A DNA stretch of 64,000 nucleotides from Moheibacter stercoris (GCF_040545805.1 NZ_JBEPMO010000005.1:122279-186278); one strand, 5' to 3'; counted from the first letter of the stretch, positions 34,889 through 43,780 are shown. Program-made: numbers and translations. The notes: generated from the letters alone by a model not told the origin.

Positions 34889-35476
34889 TTAGTTATTTTT
34901 AGGGGTCATTTTGGTCAATTCAACTGAAAAACTTGCGAGACAATTTTGGTTGACCTTGATGGTTCGGGTACCACTCATTCGGTTTTTCTTGAAGGAATTT
35001 AAAAGAATTTCCATTTCAACATGTTTTGTCGAAGTAGGATCGGTTTGAAAGTTTAGTTTGATTTCTTTTTCGTCAAATTCCGCGTTGTAAACCCTTACCA
35101 TTTCGTTTTTTTGATTGAAAACTTCGACCATAATTCGGGTGGAATCTTGGGTGAATTTCCATTGATCACTTCGTTGATCGCCCACAAGATAATCGGCACA
35201 ATCGGATTTTGCGCAAATAACCTTACTGCTCCAGATACCTTGCAGAGAATCTGGCCATTCAGTGTAGGCAACTAAAGAATCGACAGGTTGATTGAGTTTT
35301 TCCAAACTATCTTTGAATTGACGTAGGGTTGCCAATTCGTTTTCGCTTTCGAGTATGGCTGCTTCTCTCAGGTTTAACTCTTTCTCTTTCTTAAGCAAGC
35401 GTTGTTCAAATTCTTTGTCTTTACATCCAAAGAATACAAGAGCAAGGATGAGGTAAATAAAAGGAAATTTTGGCAT
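34889..35476 (-). CDS. Putative lipoprotein, unknown function
   Basis: Not recognised. 195 residues: lipoprotein signal MPKFPFIYLILALVFFGC, then a coiled-coil-like helix (LLKKEKELNLREAAILESEN, ~25-55), then a domain starting VAYTEWPDSLQGIWSSKVIC (with CAKSDC) and ending RTIKVNQNCLASFSVEL. The later part has beta-strand spacing and two to three cysteines that could form disulfides. It lies 15 nt upstream of the antiporter gene on the same strand and is probably co-transcribed. Confidence 0.65.
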   Translation of the reverse strand: MPKFPFIYLILALVFFGCKDKEFEQRLLKKEKELNLREAAILESENELATLRQFKDSLEKLNQPVDSLVAYTEWPDSLQGIWSSKVICAKSDCADYLVGDQRSDQWKFTQDSTRIMVEVFNQKNEMVRVYNAEFDEKEIKLNFQTDPTSTKHVEMEILLNSFKKNRMSGTRTIKVNQNCLASFSVELTKMTPKNN

Positions 35477-35591
35477 GAGAAAATGACTTTAAATTAGAAA
35501 AACTCAAGTTAAAGAAATTATTTTCGCTTGCCAAAATTGTCAGCTTAGAATTAAACCAAAGAAGAAAATCTTAACATTTTATGTAAGGAAA

Positions 35592-35888
35592 TCACATGAT
35601 TTCGGCGCTCAATCCTCTATCAAGTAGCGCTGTACACATAGGTTCTAAGAATTCATAACTTCCTGTTTTGACTTCGCATTTCCCTTTGTAGTGCACAAGC
35701 CAAGTACATTGCTCTGCTTGTTCCAACGTATGATCACAAACTTCCATCAACGAGACGATCACGAAATCAAACGTATTGTAGTCATCATTATGAAGAACCA
35801 AAACGCGTTTTACTTCTTCTTCTGTTAAGACATCAACGTCAACATCTACTTCCCACTGTGGTTGAACATGAAAATTAAAATTCGACAC
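35592..35888 (-). CDS. clpS: ATP-dependent Clp protease adaptor ClpS
   Basis: Adaptor that delivers N-degron substrates to ClpAP. In the 98 residues an acidic N-terminal tail (VDVDVDVLTEEE) leads into VLVLHNDDYNTFDFVIVSLMEVCDHTLEQAEQ (~29-60), the ClpS core with the substrate-pocket Asn-Asp pair, then VHYKGKCEVKTGSYEFLEPMCTALLDRGLSAEI. It is the last gene of the tpiA-prmA-clpS cluster (15 nt after prmA), an arrangement I recall as common in Flavobacteriia. Confidence 0.93.
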   Translation of the reverse strand: MSNFNFHVQPQWEVDVDVDVLTEEEVKRVLVLHNDDYNTFDFVIVSLMEVCDHTLEQAEQCTWLVHYKGKCEVKTGSYEFLEPMCTALLDRGLSAEIM

Positions 35889-35903
35889 TTTTAAAATTTT
35901 CTT

Positions 35904-36731
35904 TTATGATTGAACAAATTTTAAGGCGATCCATTCGTTTCGTTGTTTTTTAGAAACAAATTTCAAGCCATTTTCTTCGCATTTTTGTTTGATATCTTCA
36001 AAATCAAAATGCATCAATCCACTTAGATACAATTCTCCATTGGGTTTTAAATCCCCAACGTAGGCAGGAATGTCTGCCAATAAAATATTTTTATTGATGT
36101 TGGCCAAAATAATGTCGAATTGATGCTGACCAAGTAAACTAACATCACCTAATTTTACTGTAATGTCAACATGATTGCGTTCAGCATTTTCAATAGAATT
36201 CTCCACAGACCATTCGTCAATATCAATTCCTTCGACGTAATTTGCCTCTTTCATTTTTGCTAAAATGGCTAGAATGGAAGTGCCACAACCCATATCCAAA
36301 ACATCTTTCCCAGCGAATTCATTTTCCAAAATGTATTCCACCATCAAATGTGTGGTTTCGTGGTGTCCAGTTCCGAATGACATTTTGGGTTGAATGACAA
36401 TTTCAAACGGAAATTCAGGTTTAGCTTCGTGAAATTCTGAACGAATGTAGCATTGATCATTGACATTGATCGGATGAAAATTGGATTCCCATTGTTCGTT
36501 CCAATTGATTTGTTCAATTTCGAGTCGTTCGTAACTGATAGCGATTTCGGAAAGTTCTTCTAGTTTTGATTGAACAAATTCTTCATCGTCCAAATCTTTT
36601 ATAACGTAGGCTAATAAACCTTCCTCTGTGTCAGTAAAACTATCAAATTCACCTTCCGCCAAATGAGCCATAAGAATTTCTCTCCATGGCTCAATTGGTG
36701 AAACCTTGAATTGGTATTCGATGTAATTCAT
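35904..36731 (-). CDS. prmA: Ribosomal protein L11 methyltransferase
   Basis: SAM-dependent methylation of ribosomal protein L11 lysines and its N-terminus. The 275 residues have an N-terminal substrate-recognition domain (~1-100, with EQINWNEQWESNFHPI), a linker (VIQPKMSFGTGHHETTHLMV, ~128-147) and the methyltransferase core DVLDMGCGTSILAILAK (~158-174). The active-site region FDIILANINKNILL and LSGLMHFDFEDI follow. It lies between tpiA (34 nt upstream) and clpS (15 nt downstream) on the minus strand. Confidence 0.94.
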   Translation of the reverse strand: MNYIEYQFKVSPIEPWREILMAHLAEGEFDSFTDTEEGLLAYVIKDLDDEEFVQSKLEELSEIAISYERLEIEQINWNEQWESNFHPINVNDQCYIRSEFHEAKPEFPFEIVIQPKMSFGTGHHETTHLMVEYILENEFAGKDVLDMGCGTSILAILAKMKEANYVEGIDIDEWSVENSIENAERNHVDITVKLGDVSLLGQHQFDIILANINKNILLADIPAYVGDLKPNGELYLSGLMHFDFEDIKQKCEENGLKFVSKKQRNEWIALKFVQS

Positions 36732-36765
36732 GTAATGTTTAAAATTTCTACAAAAGTAGCGGAAA

Positions 36766-37527
36766 TTAACCTCTTGCGTTGATAATTGTTGTAAAGTCTT
36801 CTAATTTTAACGAGGCTCCACCTACCAAAGCTCCATCTATATCATATTGCTCAAACAAATCTCTTGCGTTTCCTGCATTAACACTTCCACCGTATAAAAT
36901 ACTAGTTGCATTGGCAACGGCTAAACCATGTTGGTTTCCGATGGTTTTACGGATGAAATCATGCATTTCTTGCGCTTGGTCTGGACTGGCTGTTTTTCCT
37001 GTTCCAATAGCCCAAACTGGTTCATAAGCCACAATGAAATCTCTTAATAAATCCTCTGGATTTTGACGCTCCAAGGCAATGTTCAATTGTTCCTTCACTA
37101 CGTCGAAATGCTTTCCAGATTCACGATCTTCCAATTTTTCACCTACACACAAAATTGGAGACATTCCTTTTTTGTATAAGTGAGAAATTTTCATTCCAAT
37201 ATATTTATCCACTTCGTGGTGATAAGCTCTTCTTTCTGAGTGCCCAACAATGCTGATTTTGGTTCCGATTGATAACAATTGCTCAGCCGAAACATCTCCC
37301 GTATAAGCACCGTTTTCCATAGCAGAAACATTCTGAGAAGCAACGCGTATTCTACTATTTTTCAAATCTTTGTTCAATTGTTCCAAGTATAAATGAGTTG
37401 GCGCAATGATGATTTCAGCGTTAGGTTTATGCGCATTTACCCAAGTGTTTAAGTGTAATGCTAATTCTCTTGCTTGTGGAAAGGTTAAGTTCATTTTCCA
37501 ATTTCCAGCTACGATTTTTCTTCTCAT
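36766..37527 (-). CDS. tpiA: Triosephosphate isomerase
   Basis: Glycolysis: dihydroxyacetone phosphate to glyceraldehyde 3-phosphate. 253 residues, the standard length. Seen: VAGNWKMNL with the active-site Asn/Lys (~6-14), the catalytic His in IVGHSERRAYH (~93-103), the catalytic Glu in VAYEPVWAIGTGKTASP (~165-181) with the flexible loop, and ILYGGSVNAGN plus VGGASLK for phosphate binding. First gene of the tpiA-prmA-clpS group; 123 bases separate it from the permease gene upstream. Confidence 0.97.
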   Translation of the reverse strand: MRRKIVAGNWKMNLTFPQARELALHLNTWVNAHKPNAEIIIAPTHLYLEQLNKDLKNSRIRVASQNVSAMENGAYTGDVSAEQLLSIGTKISIVGHSERRAYHHEVDKYIGMKISHLYKKGMSPILCVGEKLEDRESGKHFDVVKEQLNIALERQNPEDLLRDFIVAYEPVWAIGTGKTASPDQAQEMHDFIRKTIGNQHGLAVANATSILYGGSVNAGNARDLFEQYDIDGALVGGASLKLEDFTTIINARG

Positions 37528-37650
37528 AATTTCGTTCTTATTTGTGTTAAACTTAAGTTCTAATTAGTATTTACGCTTATGCATAAAGTTACGTAAAATT
37601 AAGCTCAAAAAGAATAGGCTAAAGTCAAAATATTGGAAACCTAAAATAAA

Positions 37651-38727
37651 TCAGTTTATACGAACTTTTGGATCCAAAATTCCATACAAAACATCGACCA
37701 AAATATTGATGATGATAAAAGTAGTGGCAATGATTAAAACTGCTCCCATGACGATAGGTAGGTCCAAACTATTGAGAGCTGTAACAATTTCTTTTCCCAA
37801 GCCATTCCATCCGAAAATGAATTCTACAAAAACAGCACCCGCCAACATGGAAGCAAACCAACCCGAAGTTGCAGTAATCACTGGATTTAAGGCATTTCGT
37901 AGGGCATGTTTGTAAATGACCGATCTAGAACTTAATCCTTTTGCATAGGCAGTTCTGATGTAATCTTGAGACAAAACTTCCAATAATGAATTTCGGGTTA
38001 ATTGAGAAATTACGGCCAATGGACGAATTCCTAAGGTTATAGCAGGCAATATTAGGTTTTGCAAGGCCAAGTATTTTCCATTTCCCATATCATCAATTTC
38101 ATACAAACTTCCTGTCATAGATAATCCTGTGAAATCATGTAGCAAAAAGGCAAAAATAAATCCAATGAGAATGGCTGAAAAGAAAGAAGGTGTACTCATC
38201 CCAAAACTGGTCAAAACCAATAAACTTCTATCCATCCAACTGTCTTTCACCAATGCAGACCAAATTCCCAATAGTACACCAATTATAATAGCAAAACTAA
38301 TGGCCGCAACGGCTAAAATCAAGGTGTTGGGCAAGGTTTCTTTGATGATATCCGATACTAATTTTCCTTGTTTTTGAAAGGAAGTTCTGAGATACGGATA
38401 TTTCAAAACCAACGAATTCTCTCCCAATGGTAGTAGAGTTGAATAAGAGTATTTTTCAGTTTCCAAAGATGTATAACTATCACCTGATTTCCCATGAATG
38501 GAAATCGGAGATAAGTCGTTTACATAATAGCCATATTGTTTCCACAAGGGCTGATCCAATCCCAAGTTTTTTCTGATCAAAGCCAATTGTTCTGGATCTT
38601 CTTTCTGATCGAGCATCATTCGTGCAGGATCACCTGGAAGTACCGTAAACAAAAAGAATACAACCGTTATCACCCCTAACAAAGTTAGAAATCCATATAT
38701 GATTTTTTGTAGGATGTAACGTAACAT
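37651..38727 (-). CDS. ABC transporter permease, DppB/OppB type
   Basis: Membrane subunit of a peptide/nickel-type importer. The 358 residues begin with MLRYILQKIIYGFLTLLGVITVVFFLF and PGDPARMMLDQKEDP, as in all DppB proteins. A longer-than-usual periplasmic insert (~70-120) follows, then six helices with the EAA loop YIRTAYAKGLSSRSVIYKHALRNALNPVI (~245-273) that contacts the ATPase. The DppC partner, ATPase and binding protein are absent here. In Bacteroidota this permease is often encoded away from its partners, so it may work with distant subunits. Confidence 0.9.
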   Translation of the reverse strand: MLRYILQKIIYGFLTLLGVITVVFFLFTVLPGDPARMMLDQKEDPEQLALIRKNLGLDQPLWKQYGYYVNDLSPISIHGKSGDSYTSLETEKYSYSTLLPLGENSLVLKYPYLRTSFQKQGKLVSDIIKETLPNTLILAVAAISFAIIIGVLLGIWSALVKDSWMDRSLLVLTSFGMSTPSFFSAILIGFIFAFLLHDFTGLSMTGSLYEIDDMGNGKYLALQNLILPAITLGIRPLAVISQLTRNSLLEVLSQDYIRTAYAKGLSSRSVIYKHALRNALNPVITATSGWFASMLAGAVFVEFIFGWNGLGKEIVTALNSLDLPIVMGAVLIIATTFIIINILVDVLYGILDPKVRIN

Positions 38728-38753
38728 TATATACTATTAAAATGGATTTAATT

Positions 38754-39881
38754 TTAATTGAAACTTGCTAAGATTTCATCTGAATTTGGCATTGGGTTAT
38801 CGTGGAATTTTTTCAAAACTGTTCCTTTCGAAATAGCCAAAATGCCAGGATTATTTCGGATGATGGTTTTCAACGTAATTTGATCGACAAAACAATAGGG
38901 GAATTTCGCTCCTTCTACATCATTGTTCACCAAAGCGGTTACCTGAACTCCTTTCTGCGTCAATTCGGCATACAAAAGATTTAACTTTGCTTTTTCCTCT
39001 TCGGTCATTTGACTCACAAAAGGAATCACGAAAAAAACCACTTTGGATTCACTCAAATAAAATTCGGTTTTATCTTCACCATTGCAATCCAAAATGAAAT
39101 CCTTCACTGGCGGTTCATAACCTGCAGAAATTTTGTTGTTTTCGATTGCGTTCGTATCCATTTCCCAAGGAGTTCCTTCGTCATACCATTTCGAATCAGC
39201 TAGATATTCGGTATCCGTAATTTTGACCACTTCACCCGTTGTTTTGTGTTTCATGGTGTAGATTACTTCATATTGAGGCGGTTCTAAACCTAATTCCTCT
39301 GCCGATTTCATTCCTTCCACAATGCTTTTTCCTTCTGCATACGCACGGAAATCAATCAATGGCAAATACTGAATTCCAGTAAATGAAATCCATCCGCAAA
39401 TCAGTAAAACAACAGCTGAAATTCCGTAATTGACTTTCATATTGGAAATCAATGGCGTTATGTATTTCTGTCCGATGAACAAAATGATGATTTGAACCAA
39501 CAAGAAAATGTCTTTCCAGAAAGATTGCCAAGGCGTTAATTTCATCGCGTCTCCAAAACAACCACAATCGGTTACTTTGTTGAAATAAGCCGAATAAAAG
39601 GTTAAGAATGTGAAAAATACAATCAAGATCATCAACGACCAAAGCGTGAATTTTCTAAAAATTCCTAAGAGTAGAAATACTCCTAAGACGATTTCAAAGA
39701 TGCTGAAAAAGGTTGCTTGAGGCAAAGCTAAATCATGCAAGAATGGTATGTTGAATACATCGGGTGCGAAATATTCTTCTAATTTGTATCCAAATCCAAT
39801 CGGATCAATGGCTTTGACAAATCCGGAAATAATAAAAATGATTCCGACAATAAATCTGCAAATCTGTACGATGTATTTCAT
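38754..39881 (-). CDS. DoxX-like membrane protein, BT_3928 family
   Basis: A 375-residue protein: an N-terminal four-helix DoxX/MauE-like domain (~1-155; FIVGIIFIISGFVKAIDPIGFGYKLEEYF, FSIFEIVLGVFLLLG, TDCGCFGDAMKLTPWQSFWKDIFLL), then a linker and a C-terminal soluble domain (~180-375) with a possible thioredoxin-like arrangement. The GCFG motif suggests a redox or quinone-linked role as in MauE. The exact function is not known. It lies 26 nt upstream of the permease on the minus strand and 101 bp from the DUF1599 gene, across a low-complexity repeat. Confidence 0.85.
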   Translation of the reverse strand: MKYIVQICRFIVGIIFIISGFVKAIDPIGFGYKLEEYFAPDVFNIPFLHDLALPQATFFSIFEIVLGVFLLLGIFRKFTLWSLMILIVFFTFLTFYSAYFNKVTDCGCFGDAMKLTPWQSFWKDIFLLVQIIILFIGQKYITPLISNMKVNYGISAVVLLICGWISFTGIQYLPLIDFRAYAEGKSIVEGMKSAEELGLEPPQYEVIYTMKHKTTGEVVKITDTEYLADSKWYDEGTPWEMDTNAIENNKISAGYEPPVKDFILDCNGEDKTEFYLSESKVVFFVIPFVSQMTEEEKAKLNLLYAELTQKGVQVTALVNNDVEGAKFPYCFVDQITLKTIIRNNPGILAISKGTVLKKFHDNPMPNSDEILASFN

Positions 39882-39910
39882 ATGTCTATGTTTTATTTTC
39901 TAACTAATTA

Positions 39911-39981
39911 ATGTTTAAAGTTTAAAGTTTCAGGTTTAACGTTTAACTTCCAACTTCCCGCTTCCAACCTCCAACTTCAAG
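39911..39981. repeat. Low-complexity intergenic repeat related to 19946-20096
   Basis: TTTAAAG direct repeats lead into GTTTAAAGTTTCAGGTTT (39920-39937), the reverse complement of a stretch in the 14-bp array near 20060. CTTCCAACTTCCCGCTTCC-type text follows, the complement of the GGAAGTA/GGAAGTT type. The two intergenic regions carry the same two motifs in inverted order. Confidence 0.85.
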
Positions 39982-39982
39982 C

Positions 39983-40528
39983 CTAACTTTTATCCTCTCC
40001 CAACAAAATCAACGCAAAAACGGCATAATTCACCATATCCAAATAATTGGCATCCAAACCTTCTGAAACCAGAAGTTTTCCTTTGTTGTCTTCGATTTGT
40101 TTTACGCGCAAAACTTTCTGCAAAATCATATCGGTGATGGAACTCACACGCATATCGCGCCAAGCTTCGCCATAATCATGGTTTTTGTCCATCATCAATT
40201 GTTGGGCTAATTCGGCTTTATGGCTATAGAGTTCGATGGCTTTTTCATTGGAAATGTCCAATTGATCGGCAATTCCCAATTCCAATTGGATCAAAGCGAT
40301 GATCGAATAGTTGATGATTCCGATGAATTCACTTTCTTGTCCTTCGTCGATTTTTTGAACTTCTTTTTCCTGTAAACTTCTGATTCGGGCAACTTTGATG
40401 TAAATCTGATCGGTCAAGGAAGGCATTCTCAAAATGCGCCATGCCGGACCATAATCTTTTAATTTCTTCTCAAAAAGTGATTTACAAACTCCAATTACTG
40501 CCTGAAATTGGTTTAAAGTATTTTCCAT
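39983..40528 (-). CDS. DUF1599 protein with internal duplication
   Basis: A 181-residue protein made of two similar ~70-residue halves: FEKKLKDYGPAWRILRMPSL with TDQIYIKVARIRSLQE (~18-56), and LMMDKNHDYGEAWRDMRVSS with ITDMILQKVLRVKQIED (~112-150). Each repeat has K-D-Y-G-x-A-W-R, typical of DUF1599, a family of unknown function linked by some annotators to nucleotide modification. It is divergent from folP; a TATTTTTG box on the minus strand (40552 to 40545) lies upstream of its ATG. A folP/DUF1599/DoxX/tpiA order is, as I recall, common in Bacteroidota. Confidence 0.88.
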   Translation of the reverse strand: MENTLNQFQAVIGVCKSLFEKKLKDYGPAWRILRMPSLTDQIYIKVARIRSLQEKEVQKIDEGQESEFIGIINYSIIALIQLELGIADQLDISNEKAIELYSHKAELAQQLMMDKNHDYGEAWRDMRVSSITDMILQKVLRVKQIEDNKGKLLVSEGLDANYLDMVNYAVFALILLGEDKS

Positions 40529-40569
40529 AAATTCGTTTCGGATTCAAAAATAACAATACAAACCATAAA

Positions 40570-41391
40570 ATGCTAATTAACTGCAAAGGAAAATTGGTTG
40601 ATTTGTCTCAGCCAAAAATAATGGGAATTCTCAATACAACGCCAGATTCGTTTTTTGCCAAAAGTCGAGGACAGAATTTGGATGCTGCTTTAAGAAGAAC
40701 GGAAGAAATGCTGAAGGAAGGGGCGGATTTCATTGATATTGGCGGAATGTCCACGCGTCCAGGTTCGGAGGAGATTTCGGAACAAGAGGAATTGGACCGA
40801 ATCATGCCGATTTTGGAAGCGGTTTTAAAGGAATTTTCAGACATTTTGATCTCCATTGATACCTATCGATCCAAAGTCGTTCGGGAAACCATTGGAGCGG
40901 GAGCGGCGATTGTCAATGATATTTCTGCTGGAATCTTGGACAAGGAATTATTTGCCACTGTAGCTGAATTGAAAGTTCCTTATATTATGATGCATATGCA
41001 AGGAAAACCGCGCGATATGCAAGTCAACCCAACGTATGAAAATGTGTTGACAGAAGTCAATCAGTTTTTGGCAGAAAAGGTGTTGGAATTGAAAAGGCTA
41101 GGAGTGAACGATATTATTTTGGATCCTGGTTTTGGGTTTGGGAAAAATTTGGACCATAATTACGAACTGATGAAACATCTGGACTTGATTGGATTTGGAG
41201 AATTTCCTTTGCTGGTCGGAATTTCAAGAAAATCTATGATTACAAGATTGTTAGATATACCAGCTGATGAAGCCTTGAATGGAACGACCGCTTTGAATAT
41301 GTTTGCCTTGAGTAAAGGAGCCAATATTTTGCGCGTTCACGATGTAAAGGAAGCCAAAGAAACTTTGAGAATTTGGGAGCGTTTGCAGTGA
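40570..41391 (+). CDS. folP: Dihydropteroate synthase
   Basis: Folate synthesis: joins p-aminobenzoate to the pterin pyrophosphate; the target of sulfonamides. 273 residues, the usual length. Motifs: IMGILNTTPDSFFAKSRG (~18-35), FIDIGGMSTRPGSEEIS (~56-72), ISIDTYRSKVV (~95-105), IVNDISAG, MMHMQGKPRDMQ, DIILDPGFGFGKNLDHN, VGISRKSMI and the last HDVKEAKETLRIW. It starts 41 nt from the divergent DUF1599 gene. Confidence 0.96.
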   Translation: MLINCKGKLVDLSQPKIMGILNTTPDSFFAKSRGQNLDAALRRTEEMLKEGADFIDIGGMSTRPGSEEISEQEELDRIMPILEAVLKEFSDILISIDTYRSKVVRETIGAGAAIVNDISAGILDKELFATVAELKVPYIMMHMQGKPRDMQVNPTYENVLTEVNQFLAEKVLELKRLGVNDIILDPGFGFGKNLDHNYELMKHLDLIGFGEFPLLVGISRKSMITRLLDIPADEALNGTTALNMFALSKGANILRVHDVKEAKETLRIWERLQ

Positions 41392-41445
41392 TTTATATGG
41401 TAAGAATTTAAAATCCTTCTAGATTATACTTCAGAATAAATTGAA

Positions 41446-41850
41446 ATGAACGAAAAATTAAAATTTATCAATACCCATATTTCAATAGAAAGGAAAAGTG
41501 AATCATCTTACTTTTTGGAAAATATTGATTTTAATGCTGGTAAATTAACGTTCACTTTTAATACTGTTGAAGACAATCAAACTATTAAACTAATATTTTC
41601 AGATTATTATTCTTTCAGAATTATGGAAGAATCATTGCTGTTAAATTATTTTGGTTTAGAGAATATTTCAAAAATAGAATTTGATTGTATATATCAAGTT
41701 GAAAGTTCTCCATACATGAATGAACTTGTGAATTCTTCCGAAAATTTTGCCACACAAAGTAATAAGATTCCAAAATTATATGGAATATATTTGTTTGACG
41801 ATTGTATTGAAGTGATTTCTACTAACGATCCAAGAATAGAATATTGCTAA
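41446..41850 (+). CDS. Hypothetical protein, 134 residues
   Basis: Not recognised. No signal peptide or membrane segment; acidic and asparagine/serine-rich, with beta-strand-like segments (KLTFTFNTVEDNQTIKLIF, ISKIEFDCIYQVE, LYGIYLFDDCIEVIST). Its base composition looks more AT-rich than the neighbouring folP. The size and the aromatic/acidic pattern resemble small immunity-like proteins, but this is only a guess. It ends just before the bidirectional terminator at 41879-41906. Confidence 0.55.
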   Translation: MNEKLKFINTHISIERKSESSYFLENIDFNAGKLTFTFNTVEDNQTIKLIFSDYYSFRIMEESLLLNYFGLENISKIEFDCIYQVESSPYMNELVNSSENFATQSNKIPKLYGIYLFDDCIEVISTNDPRIEYC

Positions 41851-41878
41851 ATTCAAATTAGTTGAATTAGTATATAAA

Positions 41879-41906
41879 AGAAAACCTCCTAAATCTAGGA
41901 GGTTTT
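41879..41906. terminator. Bidirectional terminator
   Basis: The stem AAAACCTCCT / AGGAGGTTTT lies between the convergent hypothetical and superoxide dismutase genes. T residues close it in both directions. Confidence 0.9.
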
Positions 41907-41926
41907 GATATTTAAAGATGCTCAAA

Positions 41927-42721
41927 TTAAGATTTTGAACCTTGCGTAACTTTCGCATAATTTTCATTCACAGCATTCCAATCTACTACATCAAAGAAAG
42001 CCGTGATATAGTCAGCACGTTTGTTTTGGTAACGTAAATAGTACGCATGTTCCCAAACATCGATACCAAAAATTGGCGTTCCAGAAATGGATTGACCTGG
42101 CATCAAAGGATTGTCTTGATTGGCAGTTGAACCAACCGATAATTTTCCGCTAGCATCTGAAACCAACCAAGCCCATCCAGAACCAAATTGTTTTGCTCCA
42201 GCATCAGACAATTGTTTTTTCAATTCGTCAAACGAACCAAAATCACGGTTGATTGCTTCAGCCAAAGGTCCAGTTGGTGCTCCACCTCCGTTTGGACTGA
42301 TGGTTGCAAAATACATTACGTGGTTGAAATATCCACCACCGTTGTTTCTCAATGCAGCATTTTTCAAATCCAAACCTTTCAAGATTTCCTCAATTGATTT
42401 TGATTCATCAGCCGTTCCTTTGATAGCTTTGTTCAAATTGTTGGCATAACCCAAGAAGTGTTTGGAATAGTGAACTTCCATGGTTTTTGCGTCAATCGCT
42501 TTCTCCATATCTGCATATCCATATTTTAAGGCAGGCATTTGGAAAGGTCCTTCGTCAACTTTTACATCAGCCGGATTTCCAACTGCTTCAGAAGAATTTC
42601 CATCGGTTGAAGTAGATTCTGTAGCAACTGGGTCTGTCGAGTCTTTCGATTCTTTTTGATCACAAGAGATCATTCCGAAAGCTAAAATCATTGCGCTTAG
42701 CGCTATACTTAATTTTTTCAT
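41927..42721 (-). CDS. Superoxide dismutase (Mn/Fe family), lipoprotein form
   Basis: Converts superoxide to oxygen and hydrogen peroxide. The ATG at 42721 gives MKKLSIALSAMILAFGMISC, a lipoprotein signal, followed by an acidic, serine/threonine-rich linker (~25-55). The enzyme begins at about residue 57: PALKYGYADMEKAID, MEVHYSKHFLGYANNLN with the first His ligand, NNGGGYFNHVMYF with the second, FGSGWAWLVSD, and DVWEHAYYLRYQNKRADY with Asp/His ligands. The glutamine in NQDNPLM is placed as in Mn-type enzymes. Most SODs are cytoplasmic; this one should be membrane-anchored outside the cytoplasm. Confidence 0.92.
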   Translation of the reverse strand: MKKLSIALSAMILAFGMISCDQKESKDSTDPVATESTSTDGNSSEAVGNPADVKVDEGPFQMPALKYGYADMEKAIDAKTMEVHYSKHFLGYANNLNKAIKGTADESKSIEEILKGLDLKNAALRNNGGGYFNHVMYFATISPNGGGAPTGPLAEAINRDFGSFDELKKQLSDAGAKQFGSGWAWLVSDASGKLSVGSTANQDNPLMPGQSISGTPIFGIDVWEHAYYLRYQNKRADYITAFFDVVDWNAVNENYAKVTQGSKS

Positions 42722-42739
42722 ATTCCTTGTATTTAGTTT

Positions 42740-42770
42740 CAAAAATAGGAAATGTTAAAATGGACTGAAA
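42740..42770 (-). promoter_or_regulatory. Promoter of the superoxide dismutase gene
   Basis: The minus strand shows TTTC (42770-42767), 19 nt, then TATTTTTG (42747-42740). The -7 box is perfect, the -33 box has one mismatch, and the ATG is about 19 bases further on. Confidence 0.6.
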
Positions 42771-42892
42771 GAATTTTATCTCAAATAAATGTTAAATAAG
42801 CTATGTTTTGAAGAAAAATTCATTTTTGGTAGAGGATTGCAAGGAATCTATGACGGAAAAAATCCTATCTTAGAATTAGATAAACAAAAAAA

Positions 42893-43711
42893 ATGGCAGA
42901 ATTTGATTTAGAGGATTTGGAAAGGATATCCAAAAGTGAAGAAATCATCGATTTATTGGTAGAGAAAGGAATCATCAAGGAGAAGAAATTTTTGGAACAA
43001 TTGGCGTACGAAAAGGAATTGGACCAATTGCAAAAAGAAATGCTTCGTTTGCAAGAATACATCATCCAGCAAGGAAAAAAGATGTTGATTATATACGAAG
43101 GTCGCGATGCTGCAGGAAAGGGTGGGACGATTGCTCGAACGATTGCCAAAATGAACCCTAAACATTATCGGGTAATGGCACTTCCCAAACCAACGGAATT
43201 GGAACAAAAAGAATGGTATTTCCAACGCTATATTCAAAATTTACCTCGAAAAGAAGAAATCGTATTTTTTGATAGAAGTTGGTACAATCGGGCAGTGGTG
43301 GAACCAGTTTTCGGATTTTGCACAGCCGAACAACATGAAACCTTTATGAAGCAAGTCAATCCCTTGGAACATTTAATCATGGAAGATGGAACGATTTTGA
43401 TCAAATTTTTCTTGAACATATCCAAAGACGAACAAAAAGAACGATTGGACGAGCGCAAAGAAGACGAAATGAAACAATACAAAATAGGAGGATTGGATGA
43501 ACAAGCGCAAGTCAAATGGGATGATTATACCTTTTATTTTGACAAAATGTTAAAAGAAACATCAACTGAAAAATCTCCTTGGATTGAAATCAGAACCGAT
43601 GATAAGAAGACAGCGCGATTGGAAACCATGAAATATATTTTGAATTCGGTTGAGGGATTTTCCTCTGAATTAAAATTAACTATGAATTCAGATGTACTAA
43701 AAATTCACTAA
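42893..43711 (+). CDS. ppk2: Polyphosphate kinase 2
   Basis: Transfers phosphate between polyphosphate and nucleotides (usually making GTP or ATP from polyphosphate). The 272 residues match the one-domain PPK2 class. Motifs: Walker A YEGRDAAGKGGTI (70-78 core), the lid region KHYRVMALPKPTELEQKEWYFQRY (~90-113), Walker B VFFDRSWYNRAVVEPVFGF (~124-142) and YKIGGLDEQAQVKWDDYTFYFDKML. N-terminal residues 1-60 are a helical hairpin. Donor and nucleotide preference cannot be told. It is followed by a terminator and then by typA. Confidence 0.94.
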   Translation: MAEFDLEDLERISKSEEIIDLLVEKGIIKEKKFLEQLAYEKELDQLQKEMLRLQEYIIQQGKKMLIIYEGRDAAGKGGTIARTIAKMNPKHYRVMALPKPTELEQKEWYFQRYIQNLPRKEEIVFFDRSWYNRAVVEPVFGFCTAEQHETFMKQVNPLEHLIMEDGTILIKFFLNISKDEQKERLDERKEDEMKQYKIGGLDEQAQVKWDDYTFYFDKMLKETSTEKSPWIEIRTDDKKTARLETMKYILNSVEGFSSELKLTMNSDVLKIH

Positions 43712-43745
43712 ATAAATTTAAAGTAGTATAAAATCAAAACGATAG

Positions 43746-43780
43746 AAAATCAGCTTCTTTATGGAAGTTGATTTTTTTTT
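43746..43780 (+). terminator. Rho-independent terminator after ppk2
   Basis: The stem AAATCAGCTTC / GAAGTTGATTT (one G-T pair) with a short loop is followed by a T run. Confidence 0.85.
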
